From Gordius sp. MW1 (Eukaryota > Nematomorpha > Gordioida > Gordea > Gordiidae), in contig OZ038532.1 in NCBI GenBank assembly GCA_964036665.1, forward strand, positions 19,743,037-19,807,036: a stretch of 64,000 nt of DNA, read 5' to 3'. The position numbers and the translations under genes were made by a program. Below, in pieces: positions 1 to 11,000 of this stretch. Numbering within the stretch: the stretch's first letter is position 1; the number at the start of each line of letters is the position of its first letter. The notes under the pieces were generated by a model, which was given only the letters and a program-made list of their open reading frames with translations, was not told the DNA's origin and searched no databases.

Positions 1-690
1 ACGGACCAATGGAAAAAAATGACCATTGACCAAATTGTGAATCGGAATTTTTTTTCGTTTTTTTTTCTAATATATTGTTTATGTTAATATCATTGATAAT
101 ATGACTTTTTGTCGTCCGCTGGCTGCTGCACCTAAAAAAGCTTATTCCTCTACTAATGTGGGTTAGAATCCCGGAGAGGGTATTTTTTTTAATTTAAATT
201 AATATATTGTTCTTGTTAATATCATTGATATATGACTTTTTGACCGTGCCCTGCCTACTGACCAATGAAAAAAATGACCATTGGCCAAAATTGGATTCGA
301 AATTTTTTTTTCGTTTTTTTTTGACTCGTATGTATTTATAGACCGTTTCTTGGTACTGACCAATGGAAAAAAATCACCATTGGCTGGAAAAAAATCACCA
401 TTGGCCAAATTGTAATTCGAAATTTTTTTTCGTTTTTTGTTCTAATTAATATATTGTATTTGTTAATACCATTGATAATATGGCTTTTTGGCCGTCCGCT
501 GCCTGCTGACCAATGGAAAAAAATAACCATTGACCAAAGTGTGAATCGAATTTTTTTTTCGTTTTTTTGACTCGTATGTGTTTATAAATCGTCTCTTGGT
601 ACTGACCAATAAAAAGAATGACCATTGGCCAAATTGTGATTTTCTCTCTCTCGTTTTTTTTCGTTTTTATTTGCGATTTATGCATTTTTA
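1..690. repeat. Family-C minisatellite array
   Basis: About five imperfect units occur, with starts near 3, 258, 356, 507 and 602. Each contains ACCAATGGAAAAAAATGACC followed by ATTGGCC, where CCAATGG and CCATTGG can pair across a poly(A) loop. T-tracts with TTCGTTTTT and a GGCCGTCCGCTGGCTGCTG segment follow. The array continues off the left edge. Frames on the minus strand here are products of the repeat, not genes. Confidence 0.85.
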
Positions 691-1180
691 GCTATGTTAT
701 ATAATTTTAGTCATTTTAAGTAAAATTTAAAATATAATTTAATCGGTTATTTTAATGAAATAAATATATTGCTTCTTACTATCATTTAAAACATTATTTA
801 AAATTATTTATTACATATGGTTTTATGGAGATAAAACGTGGTTTTGTAATTATCTTTATCTAATATCTAGGCTTATAAAATTTAACACATAGTTTGATGA
901 AATAATGACTTTATAACATGCCAAATTTTTTAAATATGGTTTGGGTTAAAAAAAAATAAATAAAATAACAATGATCCTTTATAAGACACAAAAACTTTAA
1001 GGCAAAATTGTTGTATCATTGTTAGTTGAATTTCCATTTGTTTGCATATTGTTTTACAATCCCCTTTCGTCACCTAACTTCAAGTATTATCAAGGGCATA
1101 GCTAGGAGGAAACAGGGGCAATTGACCCCCCCCCCTCCTTCTCATAATATATTTCTTATAAATTTAATAAAATATTATTT
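691..1180. other. AT-rich DNA, no gene seen
   Basis: No frame with protein-like composition and no repeat shared with the rest of the window, apart from a C-run near 1125. Confidence 0.6.
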
Positions 1181-1284
1181 TTTTACTGAGCATTTAATTA
1201 TTTTACTGTGCATTTGATTATTTTACTGTGCATTTGAATTTTCTACTGCGCGAAAATTTAATTTTTACTGGGCACATTAATTTG
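1181..1284 (+). repeat. 20-bp tandem repeat, about five units
   Basis: TTTTACTGTGCATTTGATTA and close variants repeat exactly every 20 bp at 1181, 1201 and 1221, then degenerate at 1241 and 1262. It follows a C-run and AT-rich DNA. No function is evident. Confidence 0.85.
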
Positions 1285-1394
1285 TTCTCATAAATATACT
1301 TTAAAAGTCAACAGTGGAGTCAACTTATGCAATATCATGCATAGCTTCCAAAAAAAATTGGCATCATTTTATAACACACCCGAACCCTATTCAG

Positions 1395-1545
1395 GTTTTA
1401 TCGATTTTTTAAATTAATGCATAGTAGGTGCCCCACCCCTCATCTCTATCTCCCTCGCTTTACCCTTCACTGTTTTTTATCGATTTTTTAAATTAATCCA
1501 TAAGAGGTGCCCCACCCCTCATCTCTATCTCCCTCGCTGTGTTAC
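1395..1545 (+). repeat. Duplicated family-C segment with CCCCACCCCTCATCTC
   Basis: TTATCGATTTTTTAAATTAA followed by GGTGCCCCACCCCTCATCTC occurs twice in direct repeat, at about 1397-1458 and 1473-1535. The same pair occurs in the arrays at 29.5, 39.4 and 40.6 kb. Confidence 0.8.
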
Positions 1546-1832
1546 CCCGCGTTCGTTATTATATTTAATTCCTGAACCTTGAAAATTAATAATAGGTTTT
1601 TAAAGAAACGTAAAAAATATAGCAAATGAGAAGACCTTGTAAATTTTTAGTTAATTTTTAATTCAACATTGTACAAAGGCGTTAGTTATTTAAGCGAGTA
1701 AAAATAAAATAGAAAATCTATACCAACCTAACAGCTCATGTGGGGCCTGATAGAAGTTGCTTGCGGTTGTAGTATATCTTTAAAATCCACGATCTTATTC
1801 CCATTCATACCACTACTGTTTGAGGTTATTAA

Positions 1833-2426
1833 TTACTATGCAATTTATGGGCTCGTTTTTTGTTGTCCGTCCGATGATGTCTAATGTCTAGCAAGTTATT
1901 TTAACCAGCTTCCTAACGTGGAGGTTCGTGTTCAATCCCGGGAGAGGACGAATATTTTATTTTTTCTAAATTAAATTAATATTTTGTTCTTATAAATAAC
2001 ATTGATAATAGGACTTTTTGGCCGTCCGCTGGCTACTGACCAATGAAAAAATGACCATTAGCCAAATTATGAATCAAAAGTTTTTTTTCATTTTTGAATA
2101 AGTTAACATTGTTAATTACCCTAAGCCCTCCCCAGGGCTTATGCCTTTACTGATATGGGTCCCTGTGCCCCTACAAAGGCTTATGCCTCTACTGATGTGG
2201 GTCCGAATCGCGGAGGGGCAAATTTTTTTTTGTAATTAAATGGAAAATTTGTATAAATTATTAACTAATCATTTTGCATTTAATACCCCCCTATAGGCAT
2301 TCTCGCCCTTTTCCACCTTTCTCTCCCATAAATTGCATAGCAAATATGCTACGTTTATACGGAGTATAAATGAGTCGTCCCCCCCCCTTCCCTTCCCCTC
2401 CTCCCACGAGGGCCGAAGGCCCGAGT
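1833..2426 (+). repeat. Family-C composite element
   Basis: The left end has CTATGCAATTTATGGGCTCG, then GTCCGTCCG-like sequence and one CCAATG...CCATTAG unit at about 2038. The right end has CCCACGAGGGCCGAAGGCCC, whose GGGCC/GGCCC can form a tight hairpin. Its parts occur in the reverse order and strand at 28.4-29.7 kb, so these look like the two ends of one element type. Confidence 0.6.
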
Positions 2427-2635
2427 TTTTTTATTATTATCTTACTTTAAGTCTAACCTTGATTGTTTTTTCTTGTTAAAATTTTAAATTCGGTTAAGAT
2501 CGGATTGGTGAAAACTAAAAAATGGGGTTGTCAGGTTTAGATTAAAGTTTACAATAAAATTACGGGTCGTGTTTGGGTTGAAAATATCACCTTTTAATTA
2601 AGAAATTTGATTAATAGAATATCAAAACATACGAA

Positions 2636-2796
2636 CGGGTGTAGCCAGGTTTTGGATTATGGGGGGGGGGGGAGCCGAAAGTTTTTTAGTTTAGTTAAGG
2701 GGGGGGACATAAATTATTTTTAATTTTCAAGTGTTTTTGTTTTAATTTTTTTTTTCATTTTAGGGGGGGGGGGCGCCCCCCCTGGCTACGCCCATG
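2636..2796. mobile_element. Family-A MITE with exact 8-bp duplication
   Basis: Ends approximate CATGGGCGTAGCCAGG inverted, with G-run and C-run inside. Flanked by CATACGAA on both sides (2628-2635 and 2797-2804). Confidence 0.88.
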
Positions 2797-3065
2797 CATA
2801 CGAACTTGTAGTATGCTTTATATTTACCGAGTTTTAATCAAAAAAATTTGAAATTTTAAACTTAAATTGATTAAATATTAAGAACTAGACAAGCTTATGT
2901 ATAAAAGTAATTAGTGGGGCCCATAAACAGTATTGAATATTGGGCTCGGGCGAGGTCAAAAAATAAAGCCAACCAGCAGTCATTAGATAGTCTATTTGCG
3001 AAACTACCATAAGTCCACAGCCATTAAAAACTCTTATATGTAACCACGGCAAATATGCAAAAATT

Positions 3066-3120
3066 AAAAGTTGGACACGACAAGACAGGACAACCAAAAG
3101 CGAGCCCATAAATTGCATAG
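3066..3120 (-). repeat. Family-C end fragment, reversed
   Basis: GACAGGACAACCAAAAGCGA followed by GCCCATAAATTGCATAG is the reversed family-C left end. The frame covering 2885-3118 on the minus strand is an accident of this repeat. Confidence 0.6.
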
Positions 3121-3751
3121 GATTTCATATCTTCACCCCCTCTTATTTTCATGATCATTCGGCATTAATCATTTATTTAAAAGTAAATCCTAAATTTTTA
3201 ATTTATAAAATATAAATTTTTCAGTGGGTTTGTAAATGGATGTTGAGTATTAGCAATTGTTAATATTTAATACTTAATCTAATTAATGTGCGAGAAACCT
3301 TAATTTATTTCTATAAAATTATATAAAAAAGCATTTCATTATTTATATTACGAAAAAAATCTATCAATTCTCACCATTGAATTTACTTTCAAAAATAAAA
3401 ATTATATTCTAGAAATAAATCAATTGACACCCGTCATGCATTGTATTATTTAAATTCAAAAAGAAGCAGGTATATGATTAATTATATTCCCCGCCCTCCC
3501 TCAAATGCTTTTGATATGATACTTCCTTCCATTGTTTAAAAGGTCGCTAGTTGGAATTTTTGCAAGGAAATTCGTTTAAAAAAGTTAATTTAAATTAGCG
3601 AGAAATAGTTACTTAAAATATGAGTCTAGACAGGAGAGGGTTAAAGTACAATTCAGTTTAGCTTTAGTGGTCAAAAAATATATGTGCAGCAGAGTAGAAT
3701 TCTTTGGCTGGTAAATTAAAAAAATTGATCTCTTTTACCATTCCCACCCAT

Positions 3752-3866
3752 CATGGGCGTAGCCAAGTTTTGGACTGGGGGGGGGCAAAACATAGTTTTT
3801 TTCAATTTTTAAGGGTTTTTGCATTGAAAATTATTTTTTTCGTCATGGGAGGGGGGCACCCATTAA
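3752..3866. mobile_element. Family-A MITE, right end missing
   Basis: Left end CATGGGCGTAGCCAAG is intact and the internal GGGGCAAAACATA block is present. The copy breaks off at GGGCACCCAT without a right terminal repeat. Confidence 0.75.
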
Positions 3867-4921
3867 CTCAAGGCTATTCCTATCTAATTATAAAAATTTT
3901 TAGAAACTAAACTATTGCTTTTTTATAAACATTTATAATTAAAACACTTTTAAACGAATAATAAGCAAACTTAATTATCTAAATTAATAATTTTTATTAT
4001 TTTAGAAATCTAAATTATCTAATTATTGTTGAATAGTAACCGCAGGAGGGGGGAGGGGTGTGAAACTTCAGTTTCAATCACTTAACTTCGCTTGCCCAAG
4101 CCAAGGTCTCTATACCAGACACAAACGAAATTGTCGAGTAGTAGTAATAAATACATGTAATACTTGAATGAGAATGTAAAAGGTAGGTGCTAGTGTTACT
4201 ATTAATGAAAATGCAGAAATACTAGCTAGCATTAGCATTGCATACAATAGACGTGTTGTTAACTACCCAGAGTAATTAGTAATTTGCTGCTTGCCCCCAG
4301 ACCTAGAAGGGTAATAGTAGTCAAAAGCGGATAATTTCTTTAGCAACCCATGCCATCATGTGTGAGTGAGGTAGGTGCATTGTAGCAAAAATGCATATAA
4401 TTACCTTTTTTCTCATGAGATACCCACCCCTTCTACCTAGACTTTTCTCATTTTTCTACACATATCTAACCTTTTCTTATAAGGCTACTCTACCTTTATT
4501 TCTTATTCATATTTTATATGTTCCCTTTATGAAAAAAAGCATCTTTTCACATTACATCTAGCAGAATTGAAGAGAGAAAGCGAGATAGCCTAGGACTCTT
4601 TGAAGCCGAGCAGCAACTTGTAACAATTATTTTTCATCTTGAGGAGGGGGGGGGGCAAGGAGGGGAAACATCATGCCTGCAGCTTAACACATACCCCTCC
4701 CTATTCTTTTGTAGCAATTTTATTCACGCGCTTGATACATCATTCCTCATTTAACATTTTACCCATTTAAACCATTTAACATTGAGTCCTCCGAGTCGAG
4801 TGCTTGACAAAAGTCAAATTGCTTTGGCGATTAATTTCTAAAATATTCGTAAAAATCGTAATATATTTCTGGGAAATAATGGCTAGAATTTGAGCTAAAA
4901 TAATCATTTATTCCATTTATA
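3867..4921. other. Upstream region of predicted laminin exon 1
   Basis: This stretch lacks complete MITEs and has mixed-composition sequence, for example a G-run near 4640 and dense TATA-like words. I could not pick out a specific promoter element. If exon 1 is right, the laminin promoter and 5' untranslated region lie here. Confidence 0.4.
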
Positions 4922-5030
4922 ATGATGGCTCATGTCATTTATCTGTTCTCATCGTTTTGCATTATTCAAATTGCTTATACCAAATTGAACCTTTCCGAAA
5001 TATCACCCAACTATGAAAACTCAAATAAAA
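4922..5030 (+). CDS. Laminin alpha exon 1 (predicted): start codon and signal peptide
   Basis: The next exon opens in phase 1 and already encodes mature LN sequence, so a start exon must lie upstream. Here two consecutive ATGs begin an open frame with a hydrophobic stretch (residues 3-19, rich in V, I, L, F, C) typical of a secretion signal, followed by a polar segment. It ends at A|GTACAA in phase 1, exactly the phase needed by 8631. The surrounding 4.2-5.2 kb is one of the few stretches without MITEs. The intron would be 3.6 kb. The choice rests on the signal-like sequence and the phase only; a one-in-three phase match can occur by chance, and another exon could be the true first one. Confidence 0.45.
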
Positions 5031-8000
5031 GTACAATTAATTGTGATTTCTTTTGTTAATATATTTTAAAACTTATTTTATAAAATTCAGCCCTTTAACA
5101 TAGTAAAAACTAAATCAAATTTAATAATTCCTTACTCCTAGAACAAAATTTTTATTATTTTAACAATTCTTATACTAATGAAATGGTGTTAAAAATCCGT
5201 TTAGTTTGTAATTTGCTTTGCATAGTATTATTTGCATAGTATTAAATATAATACTATGCAAGGGCCCAGCCAGGATTTGAATTAGGGGGGGGGCAATATT
5301 AATTTAGGAAGGGGCAAAATGATAATTGTTTAAATTTTAGCCATAATTAGTTAAAAGTTTTTTTGGGGTATTAGAGGGGGGCAGCCGCCCCTCCCTGCGT
5401 CCCCTTGGCTACGCCCATGATATCATATTTGAAATGACCCTTGAGTTTTGTATCAAATTCTTCGGTAATCAAAAGCGATGTGTTGATTAGCAACATTGTT
5501 TGAAGCAGATGCCGCAAAATTCTCGTGTAATTTATTTTCTTAAATAACGGTAAAAAAACATCTGTAAGATATATAGGTATTATATATTTAATAATTTACA
5601 CCTGGTCTGCCCTCAGGCCCCCACGACTACTTTATTTACTATGAACTTGCATATCTTGGTGTTTGCCGAACGAAATGTTAATGAAGAGCAGCGATGCCTT
5701 AATCCCATTGTCTCAACAAAAACAATTAATATGCCTAATTAACCTTGAAACTTTTCCTAGCATTTTAATAAATAATTATAACATCTTTCTTAATTAAATG
5801 CTTCATTTAAATTATATCAGCTGCTGCCATGTGCGTAGCCAAGGGCCAGGGGGCAAGGAGGGGCAGCTGCCCCCCTCTAAACCCAAAAATGTGTCGAAAT
5901 TTATTAAAATTTGGCTATAGTTTTAAAAAGATTTCATTTTGCCCCCCTCTAATGCCAATGCTGGCTAGTGGCTACGCACATGGCTGCTGCAATAAATATC
6001 ATTACTATTTTTTTGTTGGTGAAAATGTTTTGAGGTTAGGGGTGATTTATTGGTAGTGGACTTCTTTAGCCCGAGGAACTTGGGCGTAGGCAGGATTAAA
6101 ATTAGAGGTGGGGGGGGGCATAAAGGATATAGGGAGGGGCAATGATATTTTTCTTAATTTTAGATATATTAAATTTAAAAAAAATTAGATTTAGGGGGGG
6201 GGGGCAGCCGCCCCCTTTTTACCTCCTGGCTACGCCCATGCCGAGAAATATAAAATAATAAAAGCCTAAAAAAATTTCAAATTGCATATTTATATAGCAC
6301 TATCTCACATTTTACTGTTGTAGTTTTAGTCTTAATACCTCATTTGACAAAATTTTTTAAATATTTTAAGTAGACACTCAATGCAATTTTATTGGTTTAA
6401 TTGATCATTTATGTACATTTATTAATTATTTTTCAGATAAAATCTCATTTAATGGTTTAAACGCATGGAATTCACATATATAAAAGGTTAATGATCATGG
6501 GCATAGCTAGGTTGTGGATTAGGGGGGTGGGGAGGCAAAACGTTTTAAGGTTCAATTAGGGAGGGGCAAAACATAATTTTTTTTAAATTTTTAAGGATTT
6601 ATGCATTGAAAATTTTTTTTCGTCATTCAAGGGGGGGGGGCCCTGGCTACACCCATGTTAATAAATAAGTATAATCTATTTAGTGACATTTGAGTGTTGC
6701 AATATTTATATCAATGATAAAGAAACTTGTTGATAAAGTTCTTTGCCAGGGGAAAAAATGAGCATTCTTCTTTGATTAAATATTGACTTTACTATAGTTG
6801 TTTGTAATGTCGTCAATTTTGTATAATTTCCATTTGGACAATCCATTATAAAACCCTAAATTACCCAGAGCCCAGCCGATAAATAAATGTTGTAAAAACG
6901 GCTGGGTTTTGTTTGGTCGACCTTTAATTTTAGTTGATTAAACACACAGTAAATATTTTTTTGGTCAATTTTCCTTGGTCGACCACAAAGCTTAGTCGAA
7001 ATTTGAAAAACAGACCAGATCGACGATTAGTCTCTTAGGTAAACAAACCGAAGGTCGGCCAAACAAAACCCAGCCGTTTTTACAACACCACTACAAATTT
7101 TGTTGTTTAACATTAAAATGGCTAAGGCCTTAAGGCTGATACCAGCCTTCGTCATAACTCAAGAATTATTTATGTTTCAAAAATGTGAAGGGAAGAAGCG
7201 CCTACCACCCCCTGACTCCCCTTTTAAAATGAAAAAATGATTCGTTCAAATGGGGGCAGGGAAGGGCGGCTGCCCCCTCTAAATCCAAAATGGCTAACAT
7301 TTCAAAAAATAATCATTTTGCCCCTCCCTAAATCATTATTGCCTCTCACTAATCCCAATGCTGGCTACGCCCATGATGATTTATAATGATTAAACTATTT
7401 ATAAATGGAGGTTAGTTTTATACAAGTAAATCCTATTAAGATATCTTGATATTAACCATCAAGCAATATATTTGTGTTTTGCATAAACTACAGACGCCTT
7501 TTATATGAGGTGGGGGGGGGGCTTATAAGCAATTAATCTCATGTACCCCGTTTTTAAATATAAATTAAAAAATCAATAGACGGTCTATTGCGAAGGGCCA
7601 GTGCAATTTGGACACGCTTTTTAAGGGTCCCTATGGAAACTAGCACGTTTTAATTGTATTTTTGCGATAGATTACAGAGTTTTAGCCCTAAACCTGACAC
7701 GGCCTTATTTTTACTAAAATTGCCCAATTTCAAGGCCAAACAAGAAAGCAGGGCTAAAACTTTTTTAAAAATTATCGTAATTTAATCTTATCAAAAATCC
7801 TTTGTATGAATAGAAAATCACCCTCCCCCACCCTCCCTTGTTTAGTACGTTCTTATGCATGGGCGTAGCCAGGTTTTGGATTAGGGGTAGGGGCAAAACG
7901 TTTAAAAGTGTAATTATGGGGGGGGGCAAAACATAATTTTTTTTAATTTTTTAAAGTTTTTACATTGAATATTTTTTTTGTAATATAGAGGGGGGGCAGC

Positions 8001-11000
8001 CGCCCCCCCCCCTGGCTACGCCCATGTTCTTTTGTCCATTGTTTTTCTTGCAAAATCATAAAATATATGCACTAAGCAAAGAATTAGTTCTCTAAAAACT
8101 GCTGGGTTTTATTCGAGCGACCTTTGGTTTTATTAGACTAAACATAAACAGACCATAGGTTTTTTGGTCTGTTTTACTTGGTCGACGTGTAGGCTTAGTC
8201 AAAATTTGAAACCAGACCAGAGTTGACCCTGTGCACAGTATTTAATTCATTTTTCGTTCAGTAGATTATTCAAATGCTCAGTACAATACTCATTTTTTTT
8301 TTATTAAAAATCTATATTATGTAAAATCTATATATATGAAAAATATAAAACACGATCAATGAATAAATAAAAAGCGTGACTACTCTTCATCGAGGCCCAG
8401 AGGCTTATTCAGTTTTTTAATCCAACGCTCAATAATTTTTCATTTTTGCCCAGTTATGTTAATTGCTTAAATATGAACATATACTCGTAATAAAAAAAAG
8501 GAATTTTTACTTTATTAGAGTATAAAATACATAGATTTAAAATAATTTAAATATTATTTATAATCGCGTTATTAAAAAGGTGGCTATTTTCTATGATACT
8601 AATTATTTATTTTTCCAAATTTTGCAATAGCAACGGACGGAGATAAAGGCCTATTCCCAGTCATACTAAATTTGGCGAGCGAGGCCAAAATATGGACAAA
8701 TGCCACTTGTGGACAATACGGCCCCGAAACCTATTGCAAGCTCATGGAACACGTGGAAAAAATGCCTTACGATTGGATGTATAATAAAAATAAAACTTTC
8801 ATTTTATTACATGGGCGTAGCCAGCGTTAGGATTAGAGGGGGGCAATAATGATTTAGGGAGGGGCAAACTGATCATTTTATGAATTTCAGCCTTAATTTT
8901 AATAAATTTCAACAAAGTTTTGCATTTAAAGGAGGGCAGCCGCCCTTCCCTGCCCCTCCCCTTTGGCTAAGCCCATGTTTTAGTATTATTCAATGAATTG
9001 TTTAATTATTATTACTCTAGAATAGAATCTTGTTTATAGGATTATTCAAAAAAGATGCATTTAGTATTTTGGTAGACTTTAGCGTACAACATTTATAAAA
9101 GAAATTGTCATAATTGCGAGTGTTCAAGTTAATAATAATTTGCTGGGTGGGGACTACAGTTCGAACAGGCAATGCGACGTGTGTGATAGCAATAGCAGTA
9201 GAGCCAACGAAAGGCATCCCATAGAAAATGTAATTGATGGAACTAACCGTTGGTGGCAAAGCCCTTCCATAGCCCAGGGCTTTCACTACAATTTCGTGGA
9301 CATTGTGATCGATCTGGGGCAGGTCAGTGTTTCTTAACTTTAAAATGCATTAAATATGTTATTTATGCTTACCTTGGGGTCAATTAGACCCCAAAAATAT
9401 GGAATTTATAAACGGTGTGTTTGATAAGAATAAGATATTATGCAAAAGTTTTTTTAAGTGCCTATGTTGTTGGCTTAATATTAAATAGAAATAAACTATA
9501 AATTGTATAGCTATATATGCAGATTGAGGGGGGGGGGGAGTTTGGATTTTAATTTATTATTTTAATTTTTATTTATTAATGTACGTACATGAACAAAAGC
9601 TTGGGGTATGGTAGTAAACATTAAAGAACTTTTTGATTTAAGTTTTTATCGCCTCTTACTGCCTATGCCCTGATCATTAAAACAGCTTCATGTGAAAAGA
9701 GCAAAGATATCAAGCAGTTCACTTAAATAATACAATGTCACATGGGAAACATATTTGAAAAATTTAAATATTGTCCAAACAAGCTGCTGAGCGGACATCT
9801 TTCACTAAAACCCCAAAATTACCAGTAGCTTTTTTAAATTGTGTACCAAATAATTATCACGAACACAGCCGGGGAGATTTTATTTTTTTATATATATATA
9901 TTAGCCACCTCGTCCTCCTAAACCCAAACTTGTTAATTAAAATTTTAAACTTAACAACACCCCCCCCCCCTCCCATTGAAATTTTGTGAAAGCCCATGTA
10001 CATATTTTATACAAAGGGCGTTAATTTATAAGTGCTCTTTTTACAAAGCCCTTTTATTCTTTTTTTCTCTCTCTCTCTCATTATTTCTAAAATTATTATA
10101 TCATCATCGTATTTCTAATGTTAATGGCAACCCAACTTAAAATGCAGGACATCAAAGATCTCTCCTGGTCTTGCTGACCTTCTTATCTTTCCATCTCTTT
10201 CATTATCTCTCTTTATCTCTAATCCTATAATTGCTTTTTAATTATGCACGCCCCCCCCCCCTCATACTCTTCAAACTAAGATACGCGAAGTCTGATCAAA
10301 TAAAATTGCAATAAGTAAGACAAAGAATTCTTAGTGGTTTGAAAGTTCAAAAGAAGAAGTAAGGACTCGAATTGTTTTATTTCATATGATAAAAACCAGG
10401 GGTTTGTCCCGAACCCGAACCCGTGAACCCGAACCGGGTAAAACCCGATGATTTACAGAACCCGAACCCAAACCCGAACCCATTTTTAAAAATACCCTTA
10501 AAACCTGAACCCGAACCCTATAAATACAAAAAAGGGTTCGGGTTCGGGTTTTTAATTCAAAAATATATTGTGAATTGAATATCTCAGTTTTCTCTTTCAT
10601 GACAATGTAACGAAACGAAGAAAACCATATGATTTTAATTTCAATATTTTTATGTTTCCGGCATTTTTCATTCATTAATCAATACTAATTATCTCAAGAA
10701 TTATTTGTAAGTATTATATATATAATTGATATATATTAGTTATGGTATATAGTCTAAAATGGTGAGGGAAAATAACCCCATTAAGAAATATTATAAAATA
10801 TCTCCATTATCAAATAATTCAGAATGCCTTGCCATAGATTGTGGTAAAAAAATGAAAGGGACACATTTAACCAATCTTGAAAAACATTTAGAAAGATTTC
10901 ATTCAACTGTCTTTGACAAATATAAAGAAGAAAAGAAGGCACTTTGTATTTCTCCTTCTCCGAAAAAACTCAAATCCAATCAAGAGTCAACTTTAGACAA

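Noticed and set aside
199..685. Overlapping minus-strand frames of 64-79 codons with similar W/F/H-rich sequence
   Set aside because: They are translations of the family-C hairpin unit in different frames. The same peptide-like strings recur at 28.9, 39.7 and 41.0 kb wherever the repeat occurs.
10400..10560. CCCGAA hexamer array as a possible telomeric or satellite tract
   Set aside because: It lies inside a transposon with defined ends and target duplication and is matched by an inverted array at the other end.
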